A model generated the notes under the pieces. The model was not told where the DNA came from. It was given only the letters and a program-made list of their open reading frames with translations, and ran no database searches. Shown piece by piece: positions 1 to 7,581 of a DNA stretch of 39,397 bases (positions are counted from its first letter, which is position 1; each line of letters begins with the position of its first letter). Made by a program: the position numbers and the translations under genes. Source of the DNA: Chitinophagaceae bacterium (GTDB taxonomy: Bacteria; Bacteroidota; Bacteroidia; Chitinophagales; Chitinophagaceae); assembly GCA_020854215.1 (NCBI GenBank), contig JADZFY010000233.1:1-39397 (forward strand), given 5' to 3'.

Positions 1-2
1 AA

Positions 3-104
3 GCAGAAGCTATGAACAGCAAAATACAACGATTTATTGCAGCCAATTACGGAGTAAGGGACAAAGACTTCTTCCTGTATAGATTAGCCAGATACTACTC
101 CTAG
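3..104 (+). CDS. C-terminal tail of an unidentified protein (partial, cut by window start)
   Basis: Frame 3 is open from the first complete codon to a TAG at 102-104 and encodes about 33 residues ending in RLARYYS. The other two forward frames stop earlier or give unlikely composition. The tail is charged and aromatic, like the end of a soluble protein, but too short to assign to a family. A 168-bp gap with a regulatory site separates it from the next gene, so it probably lies outside the sugar locus. It could also be chance coding. Confidence 0.4.
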   Translation, partial: AEAMNSKIQRFIAANYGVRDKDFFLYRLARYYS

Positions 105-141
105 CACCTCAAATTATTAATTAGCCGCTAAATATTTCAAG

Positions 142-205
142 ACAAAATAAGCTATTACATTGTCTAAATTGGTTAACATATGATGTATTGATACATTTAA
201 TTTTG
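142..205 (+). promoter_or_regulatory. Tandem AraC-type operator plus -7 box upstream of the GH/PHP fusion gene
   Basis: Two 13-bp direct repeats, ACAAAATAAGCTA (142-154) and TCTAAATTGGTTA (163-175), start exactly 21 bp apart. They match the best copy of the motif (6707-6719) at 11 and 9 of 13 positions. A TAATTTTG box (198-205), an exact TAnnTTTG match, starts 35 bp after the second repeat. The same geometry occurs at four other promoters in this window. No TTTG -33 box is seen at the expected distance, as expected for an activator-dependent promoter. The ATG at 273 lies about 70 bp downstream of the -7 box. Confidence 0.72.
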
Positions 206-272
206 GTTGAATTAAATGTATAATGTAGATAACGGATTCGTGGGAATTAGATACCACCCCAAAAAATTTGAT

Positions 273-2924
273 ATGCGGGTTAAGTTAAATTTATTGATTG
301 TAAGTTTTGTTTTCAGCCTTTTTAGTTATTCCCAGTCCACCATTAAAATGGCGGTTAACGGGCTCAACCGCTTAAAAACTGTTGACGGCATTGGTGTCAA
401 TATTAATACCAGGAGTTGGAAAGATGATGAACTGAAGCCTGCTATTGATTTACTGGTTGACTCCATGCAGATGAAAATATTCAGGTTGATTGTAGAGACG
501 CCAATTGAGTGGGAAGATGTTAACGACAACGAGGATCCGTTTGTCTATAACTGGAAGTATTACGACAGCGTTTATGCAACACCAAAATTTACCAGCGTTT
601 GGAATACAATAGCGTACCTCAATAAAAAAGGCATTTCTCACAATATCATGATCAACCTGATGGGATACCTTCCTGCCTGGATGGGCGGGGAAACCGTAGC
701 CCCCGGGCGCGAAGATGAGTTTGTGGAAATGTTTGTTTCTTTTTTGCAATATGCCAGATTCAAGCAGCGCCTGAAATTTGGGTTGGTAGCCCCGTTTAAC
801 GAATCTGATATTCAAAAAGAAGGTCCCAGGCTCAATGAATTCAGGTATGTGGCTATACTGGAAAAAATTATAACGCGGGTAAAGCAAAGCGGGATGAATG
901 ATTTGCGATTTGTTGGACCCGATGCAGCCGGTATGGGCAATAGTGTGAACCGCTACATTCCGGCGATGATGAAGGATTTGCTCATCATGTCTCACCTCAG
1001 CCGTTTTGCCGTGCATAGTTACAGCGGTTATCATGCTCCTGTAGATTCTCTTATTAAACATTCCGCATTTCCTGATATGAAATTTTGGGTTACGGAATGG
1101 AATGCCTGGAGAGACGGATTGGATGATGGTATCAAGACAGTGTATAATTATCAGTTTGCTGCGCAGTGCATGGAGTATTTGCTGGATTTTTTGAAAAACG
1201 GCGCCACTGCTGCACTGATATGGGAAGGATACGACAGTTACTACGATCATCATGCCCCCAGCCTGTTTAGCTATTGGGGGATTTTGGAATATGATAAAAC
1301 AAACAAAACCTATACCCAACGCAAACATTTTTACGCCATCTCCCAAATTTCAAAATATGTACCGCCCGGTTCGTGGCAGGTAGCACTGCAAAGCAGCGAT
1401 ACCAAAGCGCCTGCAATTGCATTCTTTGATCCTTCCAGGAATGCTCCTGTAATCGTTGGACTTAATACTTATAATAAATCTGCGAATATTGAAATATCAT
1501 TGGATAACTTTCCGGGTATTGAATCGGTGCAACTCATTTTTACAGACAGTATTAATAATCTCAAAATTCAAAAAACATATCTTCCGGATAAGAACGGTAA
1601 ATTGAAAGTGGTGGTTCCGGCAAATTGTATATATACGCTGGTCGCTGAACCTGCAACTCCATCGGGCGCCGGAACACTCAACAACAAATTAAAAGCTAAG
1701 GGTTGGTACGCGGGTGATATACATGTACACCGGAACTGCGGTGAAAGTACTCCGGTATATTCGGTAGATGCCCTGGCATCTGATATGAAACAAAGCGGAC
1801 TGTCGGTTATTTCTGTGCTGGCAGATATGGGTAACGGGGAAGTGTATAACGCCAAAACAGATTTGAATCTGGTAACGGGTAAAGACGCACCGCAATCCAC
1901 TCCCGATGCTATTGTTCGCTGGGATGCCGAATGGCACTGGGATGCAACGTATACGAATTTTGCTAAACAGGCATTAGGCGGACATCTGGTATTGCTTGGC
2001 TTAAAACAGGCAGAACAAATTTGGGCAGAGTCTCCCTATACCGTATTAGAATGGGCCAAAAAACAAAACGCAGTAAGAGGATTCGCTCACCTGGAGTATC
2101 TCAATGATAATATACCCACGGAGCTGAACTGTTGTATTCCGGTTGACCTGCCGGTGGAAGCCGCGTTGAAGAATATTGATTTTGTTTCAACAGATGTGTT
2201 TGGCTCATATTCTCCCAATTACGGCTCGTATTATGGAAAACAATCTCTTGATGTATATTACAAAATGCTGAACTGTGGGATTAAGTTACCCCTTGCTGCC
2301 GGAACGGATTTCCCATGCAATAATTTGGAGCCACTGGGAACCGTGCGTACCTACGCGCAGGTTCATACAAACCTCACCTATAATAATTGGATTGAAGCGA
2401 TACGCGAAGGGAGAACCGTCATATCGAGATGGGGAGGCAAAGAGTTTCTTGATTTAAAAGTGAACGGCGATCTGTTGCCCGGCGCGTCGATTCAGTTTGC
2501 TGAAAAGAAAAAAATAAATATTGAAGTTACCTGGAATGTAGCAGATCATGCAACCGGTGAAATTGAAATATTGTGCAACGGAAAAGTTATTGCTCATGCA
2601 GGCGGAGCCGCTGCTGCCGCAAAACCTTTGGTATTGAAAACAAGCATGGTAGTGGATAAAAGCTCCTGGATCGCTGCGAGGCGGGTAAGCGGCAACGAGT
2701 ATCACACGCATACGTCGCCGGTTTACGTGTATATTGGTGGTGAAAATATTATGGCGAATAGAGAAGATGCGAAGTATTTTGTTCAATGGATTGATACGAT
2801 ATTGGGTAATATTGCCGATGACGGAAAATGGAAAAAGTTTTTCCCTGAAACCTTAGAGCGCGTGAGAAAGCATTACCGGCAGGCACGGGATTATTATTCG
2901 GGTATTATAAACACCGGTAAATGA
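273..2924 (+). CDS. Secreted clan-A glycosidase fused to a PHP/CehA-McbA-like metallohydrolase domain
   Basis: An 883-residue protein with an N-terminal signal peptide (MRVKLNLLIVSFVFSLFSYSQ). I start it at 273 rather than the track's 216 because this places the signal peptide at the N terminus. Residues about 30-370 look like a clan-A (GH30/GH39/GH5-like) TIM barrel: APFNESD carries the likely acid/base Glu near 177 and VTEWNAW the likely nucleophile Glu near 275. A beta-rich linker covers about 370-470. From about 478 the protein resembles a PHP/CehA-McbA metallohydrolase: DIHVH supplies two His (484, 486), GFAHLEY a third and AAGTDFP a metal-ligand Asp. The exact GH family and the substrate of the C-terminal domain are unknown. 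Its promoter carries the shared operator, and a PIG-L gene follows 82 bp downstream. Confidence 0.75.
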   Translation: MRVKLNLLIVSFVFSLFSYSQSTIKMAVNGLNRLKTVDGIGVNINTRSWKDDELKPAIDLLVDSMQMKIFRLIVETPIEWEDVNDNEDPFVYNWKYYDSVYATPKFTSVWNTIAYLNKKGISHNIMINLMGYLPAWMGGETVAPGREDEFVEMFVSFLQYARFKQRLKFGLVAPFNESDIQKEGPRLNEFRYVAILEKIITRVKQSGMNDLRFVGPDAAGMGNSVNRYIPAMMKDLLIMSHLSRFAVHSYSGYHAPVDSLIKHSAFPDMKFWVTEWNAWRDGLDDGIKTVYNYQFAAQCMEYLLDFLKNGATAALIWEGYDSYYDHHAPSLFSYWGILEYDKTNKTYTQRKHFYAISQISKYVPPGSWQVALQSSDTKAPAIAFFDPSRNAPVIVGLNTYNKSANIEISLDNFPGIESVQLIFTDSINNLKIQKTYLPDKNGKLKVVVPANCIYTLVAEPATPSGAGTLNNKLKAKGWYAGDIHVHRNCGESTPVYSVDALASDMKQSGLSVISVLADMGNGEVYNAKTDLNLVTGKDAPQSTPDAIVRWDAEWHWDATYTNFAKQALGGHLVLLGLKQAEQIWAESPYTVLEWAKKQNAVRGFAHLEYLNDNIPTELNCCIPVDLPVEAALKNIDFVSTDVFGSYSPNYGSYYGKQSLDVYYKMLNCGIKLPLAAGTDFPCNNLEPLGTVRTYAQVHTNLTYNNWIEAIREGRTVISRWGGKEFLDLKVNGDLLPGASIQFAEKKKINIEVTWNVADHATGEIEILCNGKVIAHAGGAAAAAKPLVLKTSMVVDKSSWIAARRVSGNEYHTHTSPVYVYIGGENIMANREDAKYFVQWIDTILGNIADDGKWKKFFPETLERVRKHYRQARDYYSGIINTGK

Positions 2925-2950
2925 TGGTGGATATAACGAAGAAGTTTAAA

Positions 2951-2986
2951 ACACATAGGAGCACAGAGACATAGTTACACATAGGA
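2951..2986. repeat. Short direct repeat ACACATAGGA in the gap between GH/PHP and PIG-L genes
   Basis: ACACATAGGA occurs at 2951-2960 and 2977-2986, flanking GCACAGAGACATAG. The CACATAGG/CACAGAG wording looks like a low-complexity intergenic repeat of the kind scattered through Bacteroidota chromosomes (from memory, not searched). No function is proposed. Confidence 0.5.
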
Positions 2987-3006
2987 TACATTCATAATTA
3001 AAACCA

Positions 3007-3843
3007 ATGAGAAATTATTTCCTTTACACGGTAAGCCTTTTATTGTTTAGTTGTAGCAATGAGCAAAAGTCATCATCAAAAACTGAAGCAGAAAATAGTA
3101 TTGCACCCAAAACCGTGATGGCGGTATTTGCCCATCCCGACGATGAGATTGATGTTAGTCCGCTGCTTGCCAAACTTGCGTCGCAGGGACATAAAGTGTA
3201 TTTAACCATTGCCACCAATGGGGATATGGGTATTCGTGAGCATGCCAAAATACCGGCAGGTGATTCGCTTGCTCATGTGCGGGCACTGGAAACCGAATGT
3301 ACCTGCAAAACGCTCGGTATTAATCCGCCAATCATGCTTGGTTTGGGGGATGGTAAATTAACCAACTGGAATGCGTTATCTGTCTTAAGGAAAAGATTAG
3401 ACAGTGTCTTTGCCATCTACAAGCCGGATGTTGTTATTACATGGGGCGCGGAGGGTGGTTCAGGGCATCCTGATCACAGGATGGTGGGTGCGGTAGTTAC
3501 AGAGCTTTTCCAGTCGGACCAGTCTTCATTCAGGATTGGCAAATTATTTTATACGGCCATACCAACAGAGCATTGGATAAATGAACCTGCATACAAAACC
3601 AGCGAGCAAACGAATTATCACGGCATTTATAAATCAGTAGATAAAAAATATCTGCCGGTACGTATCTGGTGCAGCGAAACTGAAAACAAAATTGCCAGGG
3701 AAGCCATGCGTTGCAATACATCTCAGTATCCGCCGGATGAATTAGATGATAACGAACTTTGGATGAATAATATGAATAAGGATACGGTGTATTTACGGCC
3801 TTATATCAATACCGGGCAGGTGAGTGATGATATTTTTAAGTAA
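3007..3843 (+). CDS. PIG-L family deacetylase, predicted lipoprotein (copy 1)
   Basis: A 278-residue protein of the PIG-L/LmbE zinc deacetylase family, whose known members remove acetyl groups from N-acetylglucosaminyl or related sugar conjugates. The family metal motif AHPDDE lies at 42-47 and the second motif GHPDH at 153-157. The N terminus is a short hydrophobic stretch ending in LLLFSC, a plausible lipobox with Cys16, so the enzyme is probably anchored outside the cytoplasm. It follows the GH/PHP fusion gene by 82 bp and probably shares its promoter. A second PIG-L gene lies at 32164-32871 without a signal peptide, so the two copies likely act in different compartments. The acetylated substrate is not known. 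Confidence 0.88.
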   Translation: MRNYFLYTVSLLLFSCSNEQKSSSKTEAENSIAPKTVMAVFAHPDDEIDVSPLLAKLASQGHKVYLTIATNGDMGIREHAKIPAGDSLAHVRALETECTCKTLGINPPIMLGLGDGKLTNWNALSVLRKRLDSVFAIYKPDVVITWGAEGGSGHPDHRMVGAVVTELFQSDQSSFRIGKLFYTAIPTEHWINEPAYKTSEQTNYHGIYKSVDKKYLPVRIWCSETENKIAREAMRCNTSQYPPDELDDNELWMNNMNKDTVYLRPYINTGQVSDDIFK

Positions 3844-3871
3844 CAGAAAAATATAGTATGTTACACTTTTT

Positions 3872-3926
3872 CGGAGATCGAAATCTCCGGAGAACATAGG
3901 GTGTACGTAGTCTGGAGACTACGTAC
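3872..3926. repeat. Two adjacent palindromes between convergent genes (REP-like or bidirectional terminator)
   Basis: CGGAGAT-cgaa-ATCTCCG (3872-3889) is a perfect 7-bp stem with a tetraloop. GTACGTAGTCT-gg-AGACTACGTAC (3903-3926) is a perfect 11-bp stem with a 2-nt loop. They sit between the stops of two convergent genes (3843 plus, 3992 minus). No T tract follows either stem, so a classical terminator is doubtful. Paired palindromes resemble REP/BIME elements. Confidence 0.6.
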
Positions 3927-3991
3927 AGCAGTTTCCAAATATTATGGCATACTGATTTGGCATTACAAAAAAATTCTGATCGTCATCACTA

Positions 3992-5620
3992 TCATTCTAT
4001 AATAATTTGCCCCGCTTTTGTTCTGTTAACCCTTACAGCATAATCACTGCCTCCAAGTGATCTTATAACATAGCCTGGATTCTCCTTTTGTAAGGAAAGG
4101 CGTTTTTCATTTAGAAGAATATTTTTTGGTTTGAAAGAAAGCCGCAGGAATTCTGTACCCGTTTCATCTGTGGCTGTGTATTTAATTTTCCCAGGCTCAT
4201 AAACAACGTTTTTTAAAATGCCCTGCGCATACAATATATGGTTTTCACGTGGCGGCGCCCATTCAGGGATAGCGGCCAGGGCATGATAGAACATCCTGGG
4301 GCCTTCTCCGTAACAATCCGACCACCAGCTTGACACTCCTTTGCTTACGGGACTTTCGAATGCAAGTCCGATAGAATCGCTGCAATAGGTAACCCAGTTT
4401 AAAGAACGGTAGGCCTTTTCTTTATAGGCCGGATCTCCGGAAACTGCAAACCATTTAGCGCATTCTGCAGCGTACCGGGCAGTTTGATAATCCATTTTGG
4501 GCAAAAAATCATCCTGTTCGCCTACAAGGTTAGCTCCCCATTGCGTAGCGGGTTCGCCCTCGTTGCAACGCGTTACAAAATTTGTTTCCGTCCATTCTAT
4601 CATTTGAGGTATGTGGGTTTTCCATTGCGGATCGAATGATGGATTATCCAGGATATATAGAGCTGTATTGCTTTTACCCATATTACTTTTATAAGTATTG
4701 CTTTTAACATCGGTATCGGTATGTCCGTCGGCCCAGTACCCCGTTTGCATGGGATAGCGAAGCATAAATTCCCTCACCTTTTTCATTGTATTCCGGTATG
4801 CGGCTACGTTACCCGTGTTCGCTTTTACCAGGTGCTCTAACAGCGAATAGGCGCCTATCCAGTTTGCGCCATACGGTGCAGTTACTTCACCGGTATTCAT
4901 CACCACACGATACGGCCAAACCGATTGTTCCGCGTTGCCTGTTTTCGCTTTATCGGATAAAGTATTGGCAATATTGATTGCAGCGGTTTTAAACTTTTCT
5001 TTTCCTGTGTATAAATAAAGCCGGAAAAAAGTTAATCCCATATCGCCGGCATGATCCACCTGCACTTCATGTAATACAAAACGTTTGGCAGCGTCGAAGC
5101 CTTTGAACTCCATGTCGCCCGGGTTAGTGGTGGTGTACGGAAAATTTGGCCAGGCGAATGTAGCGGGCGTTGTACCATGATCAATAGCATACTCCGCGAG
5201 ATTTTCTGCAATGTGCATTACAGTGGTATCGCCGGTATACGCATAATATAAATGAGCCGACTCGAACCAGTTGGGAATTTTTTCACCAATATCGTTCATC
5301 CAGGCATCGGGTTCGTTCAAAATTTTTCCATCAGCTACTTTGTACGCGCAGTAAAAATAATATTGGGGGTACTCAGATCTGGGAGGCGGCCCCGGGCTGA
5401 AAGGCACCGATGTTTTTATAAAATTCCATCGCTGCCGAAGAAATAAATCATAGGCGCGGGATTGCGGCTGAATCCAGGAAATTAATTTTGACTGATCATC
5501 CAGAACAACCTTATGTGTAGCTATTGAGTCGGGCTTATCGGAGTAACGGTTAGATTGATGCTGAGCACACAAAGGGAGTGTGATTAAACAATTGATGATA
5601 ATGAATGCTGTTTTATTCAT
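3992..5620 (-). CDS. Secreted alpha/alpha-barrel protein, probable glycan-active enzyme of unassigned family
   Basis: A 542-residue protein with a signal peptide (MNKTAFIIINCLITLPLCAQ). The body has repeated helical hairpins with aromatic-rich segments, such as LYYAYTGD, FFRLYLYTG and YGEGPRMFYHAL. This is the texture of (alpha/alpha)6 toroid enzymes such as unsaturated glucuronyl hydrolases, AGE-type epimerases and some lyases. Catalytic residues cannot be assigned. The C-terminal 90 residues look beta-rich. It is transcribed opposite to its neighbours and is the only structural gene read from the minus strand here. Its promoter carries the 21-bp tandem operator, so it probably belongs to the same regulon. 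It may be a hydrolase, lyase or epimerase. Confidence 0.7.
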   Translation of the reverse strand: MNKTAFIIINCLITLPLCAQHQSNRYSDKPDSIATHKVVLDDQSKLISWIQPQSRAYDLFLRQRWNFIKTSVPFSPGPPPRSEYPQYYFYCAYKVADGKILNEPDAWMNDIGEKIPNWFESAHLYYAYTGDTTVMHIAENLAEYAIDHGTTPATFAWPNFPYTTTNPGDMEFKGFDAAKRFVLHEVQVDHAGDMGLTFFRLYLYTGKEKFKTAAINIANTLSDKAKTGNAEQSVWPYRVVMNTGEVTAPYGANWIGAYSLLEHLVKANTGNVAAYRNTMKKVREFMLRYPMQTGYWADGHTDTDVKSNTYKSNMGKSNTALYILDNPSFDPQWKTHIPQMIEWTETNFVTRCNEGEPATQWGANLVGEQDDFLPKMDYQTARYAAECAKWFAVSGDPAYKEKAYRSLNWVTYCSDSIGLAFESPVSKGVSSWWSDCYGEGPRMFYHALAAIPEWAPPRENHILYAQGILKNVVYEPGKIKYTATDETGTEFLRLSFKPKNILLNEKRLSLQKENPGYVIRSLGGSDYAVRVNRTKAGQIIIE

Positions 5621-5655
5621 GTGAAAAATCTTTATGGATTTTTTTTGAACTCAAA

Positions 5656-5719
5656 CAAACATATCACAATTACAAGGTTATTTTTTACCCTATTTGGTAA
5701 AATCGTTTGCTTATTTTGC
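5656..5719 (-). promoter_or_regulatory. Tandem AraC-type operator plus -7 box for the alpha/alpha-barrel gene
   Basis: On the minus strand GCAAAATAAGCAA (5719-5707) and ACCAAATAGGGTA (5698-5686) start 21 bp apart. They match the best motif copy at 9 and 12 of 13 positions. TATGTTTG (5663-5656), a perfect TAnnTTTG box, starts 35 bp after the second repeat. The ATG (5620-5618) follows about 35 bp further on. The same geometry is preserved although the gene is on the opposite strand, which argues strongly against coincidence. Confidence 0.75.
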
Positions 5720-5779
5720 AGCGGTTTGACCTTGAGCAATCCATCTCCTTTACAGCAAGGATAATACAAGGCAGAAATT

Positions 5780-6652
5780 CTACACCGGTTGATATGCAGC
5801 CACTTTCTGATAGTTCATGCGGTAGTTTTTAGGTTGACAATCTTTGAATTTTTTAAACTGACGGTAAAAGAATGGAATACTCTCAAATCCGGATGCGTAG
5901 CATATTTCACTTATTTGCTTATCGGTTTCAATAAGCAGTTTGCAGGCGCGGTTAATTTTATATTCATTCAAAAATTCAAAGAAGGGCTTTTTCATGGTTT
6001 TGCTGAAATAGCGGGAGAAGTACTCTTCGCTCATGTTTAGTTTTGACGCGATATCAGCAAGGGAAACTTGATTCTGATAGTGTGTTTGAATATAATTGTA
6101 AACGGCATTGATGCGGGTTTTATCCGTGTCGTCAAAATCGCAGGTGAATTCCTGCTGGCATAAAAACCTGTATTCCTGGTTGTGGGAGAGATATTCAAGC
6201 ACCTGTAACAAAATCATCAGCTTTTCAAAGGGCGATGCATTCAGCAGATCATAAAATTTTTGTTTAAGTTCCGATGCCACTTTGTTGTCAACTTTGATGC
6301 CTTTACTCATGAGTGCCGACAGATTTCTTATCCCTTCAAATTCGATGCTGTGCATCCAGTTCTTATCAAAAAAATCTTCCTTCAGATAAATAACAATGGC
6401 GTTTACCGGCTGTTCCTGGTCTGCTGTGGTATTCCAGGAGTGCGGTAAGTTAGAACCCAGTAATACCAGTTCCTCGTCATAAAAATTCTCAATGGAATTA
6501 CCCACATATCTTACGCCCTGGCCGCTTAAAATATAGGTAAGTTCCAGTTCGGCGTGGTAGTGCCAAGGATAATAGAACTCCTTACTGGTTTTTTGAAATT
6601 CAACCTTGAACAATTTCGATTCCGAAGGTATTGGCTTATAGTGCGGTTTCAT
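5780..6652 (-). CDS. AraC-family transcriptional regulator with cupin sensor domain
   Basis: A 290-residue protein. Residues about 25-75 form a cupin-like ligand-binding region (WHYHAELELTYILSGQG). The C-terminal third has two helix-turn-helix units, LADIASKLNMSEEYFSRYF (about 198-216) and QISEICYASGFESIPFFYRQF (about 246-266), the AraC/XylS DNA-binding signature. Proteins of this type bind tandem direct repeats about 21 bp apart and usually activate in response to a sugar or sugar derivative. It is divergent from the RraA/SDR/dehydratase run. The 280-bp gap contains two tandem copies of a motif also found before four other genes of this locus. It is therefore the best candidate for the local regulator. 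The inducer is unknown. Confidence 0.93.
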   Translation of the reverse strand: MKPHYKPIPSESKLFKVEFQKTSKEFYYPWHYHAELELTYILSGQGVRYVGNSIENFYDEELVLLGSNLPHSWNTTADQEQPVNAIVIYLKEDFFDKNWMHSIEFEGIRNLSALMSKGIKVDNKVASELKQKFYDLLNASPFEKLMILLQVLEYLSHNQEYRFLCQQEFTCDFDDTDKTRINAVYNYIQTHYQNQVSLADIASKLNMSEEYFSRYFSKTMKKPFFEFLNEYKINRACKLLIETDKQISEICYASGFESIPFFYRQFKKFKDCQPKNYRMNYQKVAAYQPV

Positions 6653-6706
6653 TGACTAAATATATGGTAATTTGTATTTTTTTTATCAAATAATGTTTAT
6701 AGTAGA

Positions 6707-6740
6707 ACAAAATAGGGTACTAATAGAACAAAATAAGGTA
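6707..6740 (+). promoter_or_regulatory. Best-matching tandem operator next to the AraC-type gene
   Basis: ACAAAATAGGGTA (6707-6719) and ACAAAATAAGGTA (6728-6740) differ at one position and start 21 bp apart. With flanks the two copies agree at 18 of 20 bases. No TAnnTTTG box lies 35 bp downstream, unlike the other pairs. The pair lies about 50 bp upstream of the regulator's start codon. I infer an autoregulatory or auxiliary site rather than the direct activator site for the RraA promoter. Confidence 0.7.
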
Positions 6741-6796
6741 ATAAGAAATTGAAAGAATTATTTTTTCGCACCTGAATTTGCACTTTTTATTGTCAT

Positions 6797-6860
6797 ACAA
6801 AATAGGGAATTGATTGGTCAATATCAGTTAACAGGACCATAGTGTATAAAACTAAATTTG
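6797..6860 (+). promoter_or_regulatory. Tandem AraC-type operator plus -7 box for the RraA-SDR-EamA-dehydratase-DUF4380 operon
   Basis: ACAAAATAGGGAA (6797-6809) matches the best copy at 12 of 13 positions and TCAATATCAGTTA (6818-6830) at 8 of 13. Their starts are 21 bp apart. TAAATTTG (6853-6860), a perfect -7 box, starts 35 bp after the second repeat. The start codon at 6933 is about 72 bp beyond. The strong-then-weak order resembles the sites before SusC2 and the GH/PHP gene. Confidence 0.72.
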
Positions 6861-6932
6861 TTAATTACAAATGCTTTATAAACCTGAGCCGGTAACGGAC
6901 CAAAACCTTTAAGTAAAAAATGCAATTCGGTT

Positions 6933-7571
6933 ATGAAAGAACTGTACGTAGCTGTAGTATGTGACATACTCGATGAAATGGGTTATCGCAACCAGGCTAT
7001 GCATCAGCGGTTGCGGCCACTGTTGCCGGACATAAAGAATTGCGGGTTTTTTGGCAGGGCCAGAACCATGGAATGGAAGGAAGTGGATTATATTGATGAA
7101 AACAATCCATATGGGTTAGAAATTGAAGCTATGGATGCACTAATGAGAGGCGATGTTGTAGTGCATTCTACCGATCACAATGGTACCAATGCACCCTGGG
7201 GCGAGCTCATGTCAACAATGGCAAAACGGAAAGGCGTAGCCGGTTGTGTGTGCGACAGTCAGATAAGGGATTGCATAAAAATCATTGACATGGGGTTTCC
7301 GGTATATTATGCAGGAATAAGGCCGTTGGATTCAAAAGGCCGCGGCCTGGTTGTTAATTATGATGTACCCGTGCAATGTGGCGGTGTATGGGTTAATCCC
7401 GGCGATTTGATTTTCGCCGATTTTGACGGCATAGTGGTTATACCAAAAAATCTGGAGAATGAAGTAATTGAAAAAGCTAAAGAGAAAGTTGTTGCAGAAA
7501 ACCTGTCAAGAACAGAACTGCTAAACGGAAAAACACTGGGTGAAGTGTTTGAAAAATACAAAGCATTATAA
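6933..7571 (+). CDS. RraA family protein, probable class II aldolase-like sugar-acid enzyme (copy 1)
   Basis: A 212-residue RraA-fold protein. The fold includes HMG/CHA aldolases, which cleave keto acids with a divalent metal, and RNase E inhibitors. The aldolase-like features are present: WGELMST (Glu91), CDSQIRD (Arg112-Asp113) and a C-terminal FADFDGIVVIP. Because it clusters with a sugar-acid dehydratase, retro-aldol cleavage of a 2-keto-3-deoxy sugar acid is the likely role (inference). It begins an operon; the SDR gene starts 10 bp after its stop. The start at 6933 is the only ATG after an in-frame stop at 6885. This makes it about 14 residues shorter at the N terminus than its close paralogue at 31470-32150, which shares long identical blocks such as GYRNQAMHQRLRPL. 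Confidence 0.85.
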   Translation: MKELYVAVVCDILDEMGYRNQAMHQRLRPLLPDIKNCGFFGRARTMEWKEVDYIDENNPYGLEIEAMDALMRGDVVVHSTDHNGTNAPWGELMSTMAKRKGVAGCVCDSQIRDCIKIIDMGFPVYYAGIRPLDSKGRGLVVNYDVPVQCGGVWVNPGDLIFADFDGIVVIPKNLENEVIEKAKEKVVAENLSRTELLNGKTLGEVFEKYKAL

Positions 7572-7581
7572 CTCAAATTTT

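Noticed and set aside
450-1346. 298-residue minus-strand ORF opposite the GH/PHP gene
   Set aside because: It is antisense to a gene with clear catalytic motifs, has His/Ile-rich shadow composition, and has no family features or promoter.
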